DNA of 64,000 nt, taken from assembly GCF_029439465.1 (NCBI RefSeq), contig NZ_JAROAV010000052.1, positions 56,627 to 120,626 of the forward strand. The letters run 5' to 3'. Below are positions 1 to 6,947 of the stretch, in pieces; position 1 is the first letter of the stretch, and each line of letters begins with the position of its first letter. A program made the position numbers and the translations under genes. This DNA comes from Luteipulveratus flavus (lineage in GTDB: Bacteria > Actinomycetota > Actinomycetes > Actinomycetales > Dermatophilaceae). The notes below the pieces were generated by a model. The model was not told where the DNA came from and searched no databases. It saw only the letters and a program-made list of their open reading frames with translations.

Positions 1-58
1 TCGCTCACCGGGCCACGGCCCGCCGATCCGGGGCCCTGTTGCATGTCGGCGGACGATG

Positions 59-72
59 CGAACATGTGTTCG
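59..72 (+). promoter_or_regulatory. LexA-type SOS box at dinB
   Basis: The sequence CGAAC-ATGT-GTTCG is a perfect inverted repeat of the form CGAAC-N4-GTTCG, which is the actinobacterial/Gram-positive LexA operator pattern. It lies directly at the 5' end of the DNA polymerase IV gene; the GTG at 72 begins on the last base of the box. A weak TTGCAT (39-44), 17 nt, ACATGT (62-67) promoter could overlap it. LexA repression of dinB is inferred from this pattern and from known SOS biology. Confidence 0.75.
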
Positions 73-1274
73 TGTCCATCAAGGCCCGCTCCGAGGCGTC
101 CATCCTGCATGCGGACCTGGACTCCTTCTACGCCTCGGTGGAGCAGCGGGACGACCCGTCGCTGCGCGGTCGGCCGGTGCTGGTGGGCGGTGGCATCGTG
201 ACCGCCGCGAGCTACGAGGCGAAGGCCCGAGGCGTACGGACGCCCATGAGCGAGCGGCGCGCGCGCCTGCTGTGCCCGGACGCCGTGACGGTGCGCCCGC
301 GGATGGAGGCCTACTCCGAGGCCAGCAAGGCGGTCTTTGCACTCTTCCGTGACACCACGCCGGTGGTCGAGGGGCTGTCGATCGACGAGGCCTTCCTCGA
401 CGTCGGCGGCCTGCGACGCCTCGGGGGCTCGCCCGAGGCCATCGGTCGCAGGCTGCGCGCGCGGATCCGCGACGAGGTCGGCCTGCCCATCACCGTCGGC
501 GTCGCGACCACCAAGTTCCTTGCGAAGGTCGCGAGCGCAGTGGCGAAGCCGGACGGTCTGCTCGTCGTCCCCGCGGGGCGCGAGCTGGAGTTCCTGCACC
601 CGCTGCCGGTGGAGCGGCTCTGGGGCGTCGGGCCGGTGACGGCCGAGGCCCTGCACCAGCGCGGCATCGCCACGGTCGGTCAGATCGCCGCGCTCACCGA
701 AGGCGACCTCACCGACACCGTGGGCCTGGCGTCGGGGCGGCACCTGCACGCGCTGGCGCTGGCGCGGGACCCGCGGCCGGTGGAGACCGGCCGGCGCCGG
801 CGGTCCATCGGCTCCCAGCGGGCCATGGGCCGCGGAGCGAAGACCCACGCCGACCTGGAGCGCATCCTGGTGGGCATCGCCGACCGTCTTGGTAAGCGTC
901 TGCGCGCCGCGAGCCGGTTGTCCAGGACGGTCGTGCTGCGGCTGCGGTTCGACGACTTCGCCCGCGTGACCCGGTCGCACACGCTGGACGCCCCGACGAT
1001 GCTGACCGAGACGATCCTGGGCGCTGCACGCGAGCTGCTGGCCGACGCCATGCCGCTCATCGACGAGCGCGGGTGCACGCTGGTCGGCCTGACGCTGACG
1101 AACCTGCTGGACGACGACCCGCTGCAGCTGACGCTGCCGTTCGAACGCGAGGAGCGGGGCTCGTTGGACGCGACCATCGACCAGCTGCGCGACCGGTTCG
1201 GTACGGCGATCGTCACGCGTGCCGTCCTGCTCGGGCACGACCAGGGCGACCCGGTGCCGTTGCTGCAGGACTGA
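72..1274 (+). CDS. dinB: DNA polymerase IV (Y-family translesion polymerase)
   Basis: Error-prone translesion DNA polymerase that extends stalled primers at damaged template. The N-terminal palm carries the HADLDSFYASVEQ signature with catalytic Asp15, and SIDEAFLDV near residue 103 supplies Asp105 and Glu106; a helix-hairpin-helix region and a little-finger domain follow. A QLTLPF segment near the C-terminus resembles a beta-clamp-binding motif. About 400 residues is normal for the family. The frame is open further upstream, but a TTG start at 39 or GTG at 66 would put the SOS box inside the gene; GTG 72 is chosen as the most 3' candidate, possibly read from a leaderless transcript. No clear ribosome-binding site is visible, so the start is uncertain by a few codons. 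Identity is firm. Confidence 0.93.
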   Translation: MSIKARSEASILHADLDSFYASVEQRDDPSLRGRPVLVGGGIVTAASYEAKARGVRTPMSERRARLLCPDAVTVRPRMEAYSEASKAVFALFRDTTPVVEGLSIDEAFLDVGGLRRLGGSPEAIGRRLRARIRDEVGLPITVGVATTKFLAKVASAVAKPDGLLVVPAGRELEFLHPLPVERLWGVGPVTAEALHQRGIATVGQIAALTEGDLTDTVGLASGRHLHALALARDPRPVETGRRRRSIGSQRAMGRGAKTHADLERILVGIADRLGKRLRAASRLSRTVVLRLRFDDFARVTRSHTLDAPTMLTETILGAARELLADAMPLIDERGCTLVGLTLTNLLDDDPLQLTLPFEREERGSLDATIDQLRDRFGTAIVTRAVLLGHDQGDPVPLLQD

Positions 1275-1332
1275 GCGGCAGACTGGGCGAGCGGCATCCG
1301 GCGCCGCACGCGACAGGAGGAGGCGGCCCATC

Positions 1333-2130
1333 GTGGATCAGGTGCTCACGCATCCGGAGGGCGTCCTGATCGAGCCCGAACGGCCCTGCGGCACGGGGGT
1401 TCTGGTCCTCGCCGGCTCCAGTGGCCGGGTGGACGAGGGGCGAGCCCGGCTGCTCGCAGCCCACGGGGCGACGGCTGTCTCGATCCGGTGGTTCGGCGGG
1501 GCCGGCCAGTCCCCGGGTCCGTACGACGTGCCGCTGGAGACCTTCACCGAGACGCTGGACGTGCTCGCGGGCCGGTGCGACCGCCTGGCGATGATCGGCA
1601 CTTCTTTCGGCGCCGAGGCGACGTTGCTGACCGCCGTCCGCGACCCGAGGCTCTCGGCCGTGGTGGCGTTCGCGCCCAGCCCGGTCGCCTGGGCCGGCAT
1701 CCGAGAGGACGGCAGCGAGACGTCGCACTGGACCTGGCGGGGTGAGCCCCTCCCCTACGTACCGTTCGTGACGCCGTCCAGGCCGGCCGGTGATCCCCCG
1801 GCGTTCCGGCGTACGTACGCCGAGAGTCTCGCCGCGGCTCCGGCGGAGGTCGTCGCGGCGGCCACGATCCCGGTCGAGGACATCGACGCCGAGACCGTCC
1901 TGGTCACCGGCGGGGACGACCGGGTGTGGCCCGCCGACCAGTGGGCGCCGCAGATCGCGGCGCGGCGTACGGCCGCGGGTCGGCCCACGGCGGTGGTGTC
2001 GTCGCCGGCCGCCGGGCACCGCACCGTCCTGCCCGGTGAGGCGTTCGTCTCCGCCGGCGCCTCGATCGCGCGCGTTCTCGGCCTCCGCCAGGAGGGTGCC
2101 GGTCCCGACGCTCGCGCCGAGCAGGTCTGA
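1333..2130 (+). CDS. alpha/beta hydrolase, acyl-CoA thioester hydrolase (BAAT C-terminal)-like
   Basis: Predicted cytoplasmic serine hydrolase of 265 residues. The nucleophile elbow G-T-S-F-G puts Ser91 as nucleophile, VTGGDDRVWP supplies an acidic residue at 195 or 196, and SPAAGHRTV gives His229, in the order expected for the catalytic triad. The layout, with a short N-terminal sheet and no lid insertion before the elbow, resembles the BAAT/acyl-CoA thioesterase C-terminal domain family. The GTG start is chosen because AGGAGG lies just upstream at about 1315-1321; longer in-frame extensions run into dinB. It follows dinB by about 60 bp on the same strand and may be cotranscribed. The natural substrate cannot be read from sequence. 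Confidence 0.75.
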   Translation: MDQVLTHPEGVLIEPERPCGTGVLVLAGSSGRVDEGRARLLAAHGATAVSIRWFGGAGQSPGPYDVPLETFTETLDVLAGRCDRLAMIGTSFGAEATLLTAVRDPRLSAVVAFAPSPVAWAGIREDGSETSHWTWRGEPLPYVPFVTPSRPAGDPPAFRRTYAESLAAAPAEVVAAATIPVEDIDAETVLVTGGDDRVWPADQWAPQIAARRTAAGRPTAVVSSPAAGHRTVLPGEAFVSAGASIARVLGLRQEGAGPDARAEQV

Positions 2131-2180
2131 GCCCGCCGGCGCGGTCCACCAGGACGGGACGTGCCACCACGACGACGAGA

Positions 2181-2218
2181 GAGGGCCCGCTGCCACGGGG
2201 ACGACGGGCCACTCCCTC
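2181..2218. terminator. possible bidirectional terminator hairpin
   Basis: Between the convergent hydrolase and inhibitor genes, GAGGG/CCCTC and GGCCCG/CGGGCC arms can form a GC-rich hairpin with a bulge and a large loop. There is no U-tract. The assignment rests on position between two convergent stops. Confidence 0.35.
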
Positions 2219-2242
2219 TGCTCGAGTCGAACCCGTGGCATC

Positions 2243-2653
2243 TCAGATGCTGAAGACGGACCCGGTGGTGGTCATGACCATGCACGGGTTGGCGAAGGTG
2301 CGGCGGTAGTCGACGACCGTGCTCCCCCAGTAACCCGTCATCCGGACCGTCGTCGGCTCCTGCGCCTGCGGGTTGCACCGGATCCACGGGACGGACACGT
2401 TCAGCGCCGCCGGGTTGCCGTCGACCGCGGCGAGCTCGGCACACGCCTCCGCAGGGCGGTGGTGGCGGCCGGCGGGCGGGTCGCACCGCAGCGAACCGTA
2501 GGTCGAGTGCCCATCAGAGCCGATGATCTGGATGTGCAGCCGGACGTAGTCCGGGGTGGACGTCGTCGAGGCGCCGGCCGAGCCGGCGAACGCGGACACT
2601 CCTGCAGTGGCGAGGACGGCCGCCGTGGCCGCGAGACGGTGGATCTTCGACAT
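2243..2653 (-). CDS. secreted subtilisin-inhibitor-like protein (SSI family), copy 1
   Basis: Small exported serine-protease-inhibitor-like protein of 136 residues. Residues 1-28 form a Sec signal peptide (basic start, Ala-rich core, cleavage near GSAGA). The mature part has the SSI fold signature: YVRL strand, TYGSLRC, an ACAEL helix start, TVRMTGYWG, and a GSVFSI C-terminus. Cys57/71 and Cys93/124 match the two conserved SSI disulfides. The reactive loop after Cys93 reads N-P-Q-A, so the P1 position aligned with SSI Met73 would be Pro95, and the loop is one residue longer than in SSI. That is odd and may mean altered or lost protease inhibition. ATG 2653 is preferred because the signal peptide starts there and GAAAGAG lies upstream. 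It is the last of three tandem paralogues. Confidence 0.82.
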   Translation of the reverse strand: MSKIHRLAATAAVLATAGVSAFAGSAGASTTSTPDYVRLHIQIIGSDGHSTYGSLRCDPPAGRHHRPAEACAELAAVDGNPAALNVSVPWIRCNPQAQEPTTVRMTGYWGSTVVDYRRTFANPCMVMTTTGSVFSI

Positions 2654-2739
2654 GTCGTGATCTCTTTCGGGTGATTGAAAGTGCGAGCGGAAAAGGGTGT
2701 TCAATGTGGAATTTGCCAATGGCCGATGAATTCCCGAGA

Positions 2740-2777
2740 GGGGCGCGCCGGTCATCGAGAAATGATCGGCGCGCCCC
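2740..2777 (-). terminator. long perfect hairpin after inhibitor copy 2
   Basis: Sixteen paired bases (one G-T wobble) enclose a 6-nt loop. Both arms contain GGCGCGCC. It sits 12 bp beyond the stop of inhibitor copy 2 on the minus strand and upstream of copy 1, so a terminator or mRNA-stabilising hairpin between two paralogues is the simplest reading. No U-run follows, as is common in actinobacteria. Confidence 0.6.
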
Positions 2778-2789
2778 GGAGGATCTTGC

Positions 2790-3200
2790 TCAGACGGCGA
2801 AGACCGAACCGGTCTCCTGCATCACGTCGCACGAGTTCATGAACGTGCGCTTGAAGTCCACCAGGGTGCTTCCCCAGTAACCCGTCATCCGGACGGTGAC
2901 CGGCTCGATCGGCAGGCGGTCGCAGGGGTAGAAGGGGATGATGAGGTTGTGAAGGGCGCCCGGGTCGCCGTTCACGGTGGCGAGCTGGCGGCAGGCAGTG
3001 GTCGGGTCTGCGTGGCTGCCACCCGCCGGGTTGCAGCGCAGCGAGCCGTACGTGGCGTGACCGGTGGAGTCGGTCACCTGCAGGTTCAGCCGGACGTAGT
3101 CGGGCGTCGAGGTGGTGGACGCCGACGCGGCGCCGGGGGCCGCGATGAGGCCGGTGACGGCGAGCGCGAGAGCGGCGAAGAGGTTCATGAGCTTGGACAT
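2790..3200 (-). CDS. secreted subtilisin-inhibitor-like protein (SSI family), copy 2
   Basis: Exported protease-inhibitor-like protein of 136 residues. The signal peptide spans about residues 1-27 (Ala/Leu/Val core, AASA-type cleavage site). The mature protein contains YVRLNLQVTD, TYGSLRCNPAGG, TACRQL, PVTVRMTGYWG, and ends GSVFAV, all as in Streptomyces subtilisin inhibitor. Four cysteines (56, 70, 93, 124) fit the two SSI disulfides. The reactive loop after Cys93 reads D-R-L-P, giving Arg95 as the likely P1 residue, so trypsin-like proteases are the predicted target. The loop is one residue longer than in copy 3. GAAGGAA precedes the ATG. It lies in the same orientation as its two paralogues, 136 bp after copy 3. 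Confidence 0.88.
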   Translation of the reverse strand: MSKLMNLFAALALAVTGLIAAPGAASASTTSTPDYVRLNLQVTDSTGHATYGSLRCNPAGGSHADPTTACRQLATVNGDPGALHNLIIPFYPCDRLPIEPVTVRMTGYWGSTLVDFKRTFMNSCDVMQETGSVFAV

Positions 3201-3336
3201 GTGAGGTGGTTTCCTTCAGGTCGGGTCGGATCTGCGAAGGGGCCGCCGGGGCGCCGGTGGACGCGCGGCGGGAGAGGGTGGTCGAAGCCGGTCACCTCGT
3301 GTGGGACGCGGCGACCACCAGGTCGAGGTGTCGGCG

Positions 3337-3732
3337 TCAGATCGCGAAGACGGGACCGGTCGCGGCCCACATGTTGCAGGCGTTGCCGAACGTCTTGGTG
3401 TAGCTGACCATCCGGTCGCCCCAGTAGCCGGTCATCCGAGCGGTGACGGGGCGGTAGTCCCTCGTGCACATGACCTCCGGGTGGACGAACAGGTGCTGCG
3501 GCTCACCGTTGACCTTGATGAGCTCGGAGCAGGCGGCCGCCGGGTCCTTGTGGAAGCCACCCGCGGGGTTGCAGCGCAGCGAGCCGTAGGTCGAGTGACC
3601 AGCGGCGTCGGTCACCTGGAGGTTGAGGCGGACGTAGGTGGGAACGACGTCGGCGTGCGCGGTGGTGGGCGCGACGACGGCAGGCGCGGCGGCGATCGCA
3701 GCGGCGGCCAGGACGGTGTGAAGCTTCTTCAT
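3337..3732 (-). CDS. secreted subtilisin-inhibitor-like protein (SSI family), copy 3
   Basis: Exported SSI-family inhibitor of 131 residues and the one closest to the classical family. The signal peptide ends near AHA at residue 27. The mature part has YVRLNLQVTD, STYGSLRCNPAGG, CSEL, the EVMC reactive-loop lead, RMTGYWG and a PVFAI end. Cys54/68 and Cys89/119 match the SSI disulfides. The loop C-T-R-D-Y aligns without gaps to SSI C-P-M-V-Y, making Arg91 the P1 residue and predicting trypsin-like specificity. ATG 3732 is chosen because it begins the MKK signal peptide and GAAGGAAG lies just upstream; an earlier ATG at 3813 would add residues that do not look like a signal. It is promoter-proximal in the three-gene set. 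Confidence 0.9.
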   Translation of the reverse strand: MKKLHTVLAAAAIAAAPAVVAPTTAHADVVPTYVRLNLQVTDAAGHSTYGSLRCNPAGGFHKDPAAACSELIKVNGEPQHLFVHPEVMCTRDYRPVTARMTGYWGDRMVSYTKTFGNACNMWAATGPVFAI

Positions 3733-3764
3733 GGTGTGCTTCCTTCGAATGGCATGGCGAGGTT

Positions 3765-3817
3765 GCCGAAGAATCGGCGAGGAATGTCCAATCCGAAACG
3801 ATCGGATCTTCAAAGAT
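3765..3817 (-). other. three short stem-loops in the leader of the inhibitor cluster
   Basis: Between the candidate promoter and the copy 3 start codon, three short inverted repeats follow one another: GCCGA/TCGGC at 3765-3778, ATCCGA/TCGGAT at 3791-3807, and ATCTT/AAGAT at 3806-3817; the last two share two bases and so compete. The leader is AT-richer than the surrounding DNA. They could be operator sites in DNA or stem-loops in RNA; the sequence does not decide. Confidence 0.4.
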
Positions 3818-3839
3818 TTGTCCCCCTTGGACGAGCATC

Positions 3840-3869
3840 AAGGTATTCGTCCACTGCGAACGTGTCCAA
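3840..3869 (-). promoter_or_regulatory. candidate promoter of the inhibitor cluster
   Basis: Reading the minus strand, TTGGAC at 3869-3864 is followed after 18 nt by TACCTT at 3845-3840. This fits a sigma-70-type -35/-10 pair and would give a leader of about 100 nt before the ATG of inhibitor copy 3. No other strong pair was seen in the 3733-3972 interval. Confidence 0.35.
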
Positions 3870-3972
3870 CCAACGGGAGGTGGCCAAACGGTTTCGCCGA
3901 TAGTTTCGAGGGCTATTCAGCGAGGTCAGGAGCTATTACTCGGAAGTACCCGTGCTCGATGTGACCTCGGTC

Positions 3973-4815
3973 TCATGCACCGTCGAACGTCGGACGCCGG
4001 CCGATGAGGTGCATGAGGGTGCCGAGGCCGCGGTAGGGGTCCCGTCTCCCGAGCCGTTCCTCGACGTCGAGCAGCGCGGCCAGCTCGACCTGCGGCGGCA
4101 GGGGTTCGTCGACCGGGAACCGGTCGCTGGCGACGCGGACGCCGTACCACTCCTCCAACTGCAGGCCGTGGCGCTCGATGCTGCTCACCAGATCGGCGAG
4201 GCGGTCGGCACGTGCTCGGACCCCGAGCTCGTTCACGTAGGTCGCGTCCCGTCCGTCGTGCTCGGCCGCGTCCAGCTCGTCGAACCCGGCGAGGCTGCCC
4301 TCCCACTGAGCCCTCAGGGCCGGCCGCCACGGGATGGCCTCGGCGTTGCGGGTGACGAGCGACAGCAGGCCGCCCCGCGTCACGAGGGACGCGAGCTCGC
4401 GTACGGCAGGCTCGGAGGCCGGCAGGTACATGAGCACGCCGTGGCAGAGCACGGCCTCGAACGTGCGGCCTGCAAGGACCTGGTCGAGCGTGCCGAGGGC
4501 GGCGTCGTGGAGGGTCAGGCGAGCCCGGACCGACCCAGCGAGCGGTGCGACCGAGTCGCTGAAGGCGTCGCGCATCGCGGGATCGGGCTCGACGCAGGTC
4601 ACCTCGTGCCCGAGCCGGGCGAGCCGGATCGCCTGGGTCCCCTGGCCCGCCCCCACGTCCAGGACGCGTGCTCGCTGCTCGAGGTGGGAGGCCAGCTGAC
4701 GCGCGACCATCTCCTGGCGGACGACGTTGCGCACATTGCCGAGCCGCCGCAGCCACGGGTCGACACCGTCGGAGAACGAGCTCTGGTCGGAGCTGTCGTC
4801 CGACCCTTCGGTCAC
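3973..4815 (-). CDS. class I SAM-dependent methyltransferase
   Basis: Predicted cytoplasmic methyltransferase of 280 residues. Motif I is VLDVGAGQGT at residues 51-60, motif II is the acidic end of VTCVEPDP, and a CHGVLMYLP strand corresponds to the motif IV region, so the Rossmann SAM-binding fold is clear. The overall form is like the SmtA/CmoM type of small-molecule or tRNA-base methyltransferase, but the acceptor is not evident. The acidic and serine-rich first 15 residues look disordered. Its ATG overlaps the upstream ComB-like stop by 4 bp (ATGA), so the two are translationally coupled and probably act on related substrates. Low-homology ends make substrate prediction unsafe. Confidence 0.82.
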   Translation of the reverse strand: MTEGSDDSSDQSSFSDGVDPWLRRLGNVRNVVRQEMVARQLASHLEQRARVLDVGAGQGTQAIRLARLGHEVTCVEPDPAMRDAFSDSVAPLAGSVRARLTLHDAALGTLDQVLAGRTFEAVLCHGVLMYLPASEPAVRELASLVTRGGLLSLVTRNAEAIPWRPALRAQWEGSLAGFDELDAAEHDGRDATYVNELGVRARADRLADLVSSIERHGLQLEEWYGVRVASDRFPVDEPLPPQVELAALLDVEERLGRRDPYRGLGTLMHLIGRRPTFDGA

Positions 4816-5615
4816 GACGCGAGCGAGCCGGCGGGCCGAGCCGCGTCCACGAACCGCTCACCGGCCAGGAGGGGTACCGCACTGCTGCTGTCGACGTCGG
4901 CGGCGGCGAGGACGTCGTCGCGGAAGCCCATCGCGAGGAGCTCCTGCCCGCTGGCGCAGTCCAGCAGCGCCGGGGTGAGGTCCCGCTTGATCGCGGTGTA
5001 CGCGTGCACCGCGACCTGCGCCTCGGGGCTGAGCTCGGCGCGCAGGTGCGGCAGGAGCCCGAGCAGGGCCGACAGGACGGCGCCGCAGCCCCAGAGATCC
5101 TCGACGCTCGGGCGCAACGACCGGTCGGGCCACCGCTCCCCCGCGGCGACGAGCGCGAGGGTGGTCGTCGGCTCCGCCATCCGCGTGGCCAGCCACGTCG
5201 CCACGGCCGTCCGGTTGCGCAGCGCCGCCCCGACGACGGTCAGGCCTCGGTCCCGCAGGTGGGTGCTGATCGTCGACCCGTTGGGTGAGGGCAGCACCAG
5301 CCGGCGGAGCCCGGTGGCTGCGCGCAGGCTGGCCGGCGACAGGCTCACGGCGACCAGCGAGTCGGAGTCGCGCGCCTCGAACCGGCCGACGGCGTACGTC
5401 GCATCGCGGGCGGCCGCGTACTCGACCACGCCGTCGTCGCGCCATGCGTAGGGGTACACCTCGGCGCCCAGGTCGACCGCGACCGTCAGGGTGGTGGTGA
5501 AGCTGAGGACGTCACAGACGACCGCGATGTCGGCCGAACCGGCCACGGCCTGGGCCCCGCTGGTCCCCCAGTCGAGACGGATCCGGTGCCCCTGCTGCGT
5601 GTGCTCGCTCCCCAT
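4812..5615 (-). CDS. ComB-like 2-phosphosulfolactate phosphatase family protein
   Basis: 267-residue member of the ComB family, whose archetype dephosphorylates 2-phosphosulfolactate to sulfolactate in coenzyme M synthesis with Mg2+. Visible family features are the VVCDVLSFTTTLTVA strand near residues 32-46, and LPSPNGSTIS with the SPNGS element at 110-114, followed by the conserved C-terminal half with GAVLSALL. Actinobacteria do not make coenzyme M, so the physiological substrate here may be another phospho-acid; this is inference. The gene is first in a two-gene unit, overlapping the methyltransferase start by 4 bp. An ATG at 5615 with a typical-length product supports the start. Confidence 0.78.
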   Translation of the reverse strand: MGSEHTQQGHRIRLDWGTSGAQAVAGSADIAVVCDVLSFTTTLTVAVDLGAEVYPYAWRDDGVVEYAAARDATYAVGRFEARDSDSLVAVSLSPASLRAATGLRRLVLPSPNGSTISTHLRDRGLTVVGAALRNRTAVATWLATRMAEPTTTLALVAAGERWPDRSLRPSVEDLWGCGAVLSALLGLLPHLRAELSPEAQVAVHAYTAIKRDLTPALLDCASGQELLAMGFRDDVLAAADVDSSSAVPLLAGERFVDAARPAGSLAS

Positions 5616-5644
5616 GGGCTCACTCTAGGTGAGCGAGGGCACGA

Positions 5645-6265
5645 TCACTCGAACGGTGCCGGGTCCCCCGCGCCGACCCTGACGATCTCGGCGTCCCCCC
5701 CGGACATGTCGACCACCGTCGTCGGCTCGAGGCCGCACTCGCCGGAGTCGATCACCGCGTCGACCTGGTGCTCCAGGGTCTCCTTGATCTCCCACCCGTC
5801 GGTCAGCGGTTCCTCGTGGTCCGGGAGCAGGAGCGTGCTGGACAGGAGCGGTTCGCCGAGCTCCTCCAGGAGCGCGCACGCCACGGGGTGGTCGACGATC
5901 CGCACGCCGACGGTGCGCTTCTTGGGGTGCAGCAGACGGCGGGGCACCTCGGAGGTGGCCGGCAGGATGAAGGTGTACGACCCGGGCGTCGTCGCCTTGA
6001 CCGCCCGGTACATCCAGTTGTCGAGCTGGACGAGCTGACCGAGCTGGGCGAAGTCGTGGCAGACCAGGGTGAAGTGGTGTCGCGCGTTCAGCCGCCGGAT
6101 GCGCACGATGCGGTCCTTGCCCTCGGCGTTGCCGAGCCGACAGCCGAGGGCGAAGCAGGAGTCGGTGGGATAGGCGATCAGCCCGCCGTCGCGGATCAGG
6201 TCGGCGGCCTGGCGGATCAGCCGAGGCTGCGGATCCTGGGGATGCACGTCGAAGTAGCGGGCCAT
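5645..6265 (-). CDS. YciO/Sua5/YrdC-family L-threonylcarbamoyladenylate synthase-like protein
   Basis: 206-residue protein with the YrdC fold. The family core is plain: LIRDGGLIAYPTDSCFALGC near residues 23-42, KDRIVRIRRL, then PGSYTFILPAT and RTVGVRIVDHP. Sua5/YrdC/TsaC enzymes make threonylcarbamoyl-AMP for t6A37 of ANN-decoding tRNAs. The short form without the C-terminal Sua5 domain and the sequence details resemble E. coli YciO, so it may be a paralogue rather than the essential t6A enzyme; other TsaBDE genes are not in the window. ATG 6265 is chosen because the fold begins there. It lies 29 bp before the ComB-like gene on the same strand. Confidence 0.85.
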   Translation of the reverse strand: MARYFDVHPQDPQPRLIRQAADLIRDGGLIAYPTDSCFALGCRLGNAEGKDRIVRIRRLNARHHFTLVCHDFAQLGQLVQLDNWMYRAVKATTPGSYTFILPATSEVPRRLLHPKKRTVGVRIVDHPVACALLEELGEPLLSSTLLLPDHEEPLTDGWEIKETLEHQVDAVIDSGECGLEPTTVVDMSGGDAEIVRVGAGDPAPFE

Positions 6266-6323
6266 GGCGTCACCGTAAGAGGTGGACCGGGTGCGAGACC
6301 AGATCGGCTGCGACGCTGGGGGC

Positions 6324-6947
6324 ATGAGCCTCGACCTGCAGCAGGCACTGCTCGCCACCCTGGACGGCACCTACCCGCAGGTCGACGGAGGGTGGGACCT
6401 GGTCCGACCGTGGCACCCGCACGTGGAGGCGGTCGTCGCGCTGACCGGGCACGCGTACGTCGCCGTTCGCGACGACCTGGTGGACCGGCTGCCGCGGGAG
6501 CGGCTGGACGGGTACGGCGGCGCGCACGACCCGCGGGTCCTCGCCGGTCTGGTCGGAGACGGCTGGGTGGACTGCCTCGACGCGCTGCTCCTGCACCCCG
6601 GCGGCGCGACGACCGAGATCGAGCTGGTCGCCCGGTCCGACCGGGCGCAGCATCCCAGAGCCGCGCTCGCGCAACGGGTTCGCCACGACGTCCGGGTGCT
6701 CGGCCGGGCGCGGGGCGACGGTCTGGTGACCGTCGGCCGCGGGATCGCCGGCCTGCCCGAGATCGGCGTCGAGACGGCCGACGGAGACGGCAGAGCTCTG
6801 ATCACGGCGGCCGTCGCGAGCATCGGCGGCCCCGTCGCCGCAGCCGTGGCTCCCGGCAACGCTCGTGCCCTGCGAACCTTCCTCGCCGCCGGCTTCGTCC
6901 CTGTCGGGTCGGTCCAGCTCTTCGTGCGCTCGCCCGCTCAGTCCTGA
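6324..6947 (+). CDS. GNAT-like acetyltransferase (divergent)
   Basis: 207-residue protein I place in the GNAT superfamily with reservation. The C-terminal end, with GNARALRTFLAAGFVPVGSVQLFVR near residues 172-196, looks like the last helix-strand of a GNAT domain, where a conserved Asn-x-x-Ala turns into the AGF strand. The typical acetyl-CoA loop R/Q-x-x-G-x-G/A is not obvious upstream. The first half (DLVRPWHPHVEAVVALTGHAY, then DALLLHPGG) gives no clear match. ATG 6324 is preferred over 6282 because the upstream segment is short and unlike protein. The 3' end overlaps the convergent SRPBCC gene by 10 bp. Confidence 0.55.
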   Translation: MSLDLQQALLATLDGTYPQVDGGWDLVRPWHPHVEAVVALTGHAYVAVRDDLVDRLPRERLDGYGGAHDPRVLAGLVGDGWVDCLDALLLHPGGATTEIELVARSDRAQHPRAALAQRVRHDVRVLGRARGDGLVTVGRGIAGLPEIGVETADGDGRALITAAVASIGGPVAAAVAPGNARALRTFLAAGFVPVGSVQLFVRSPAQS

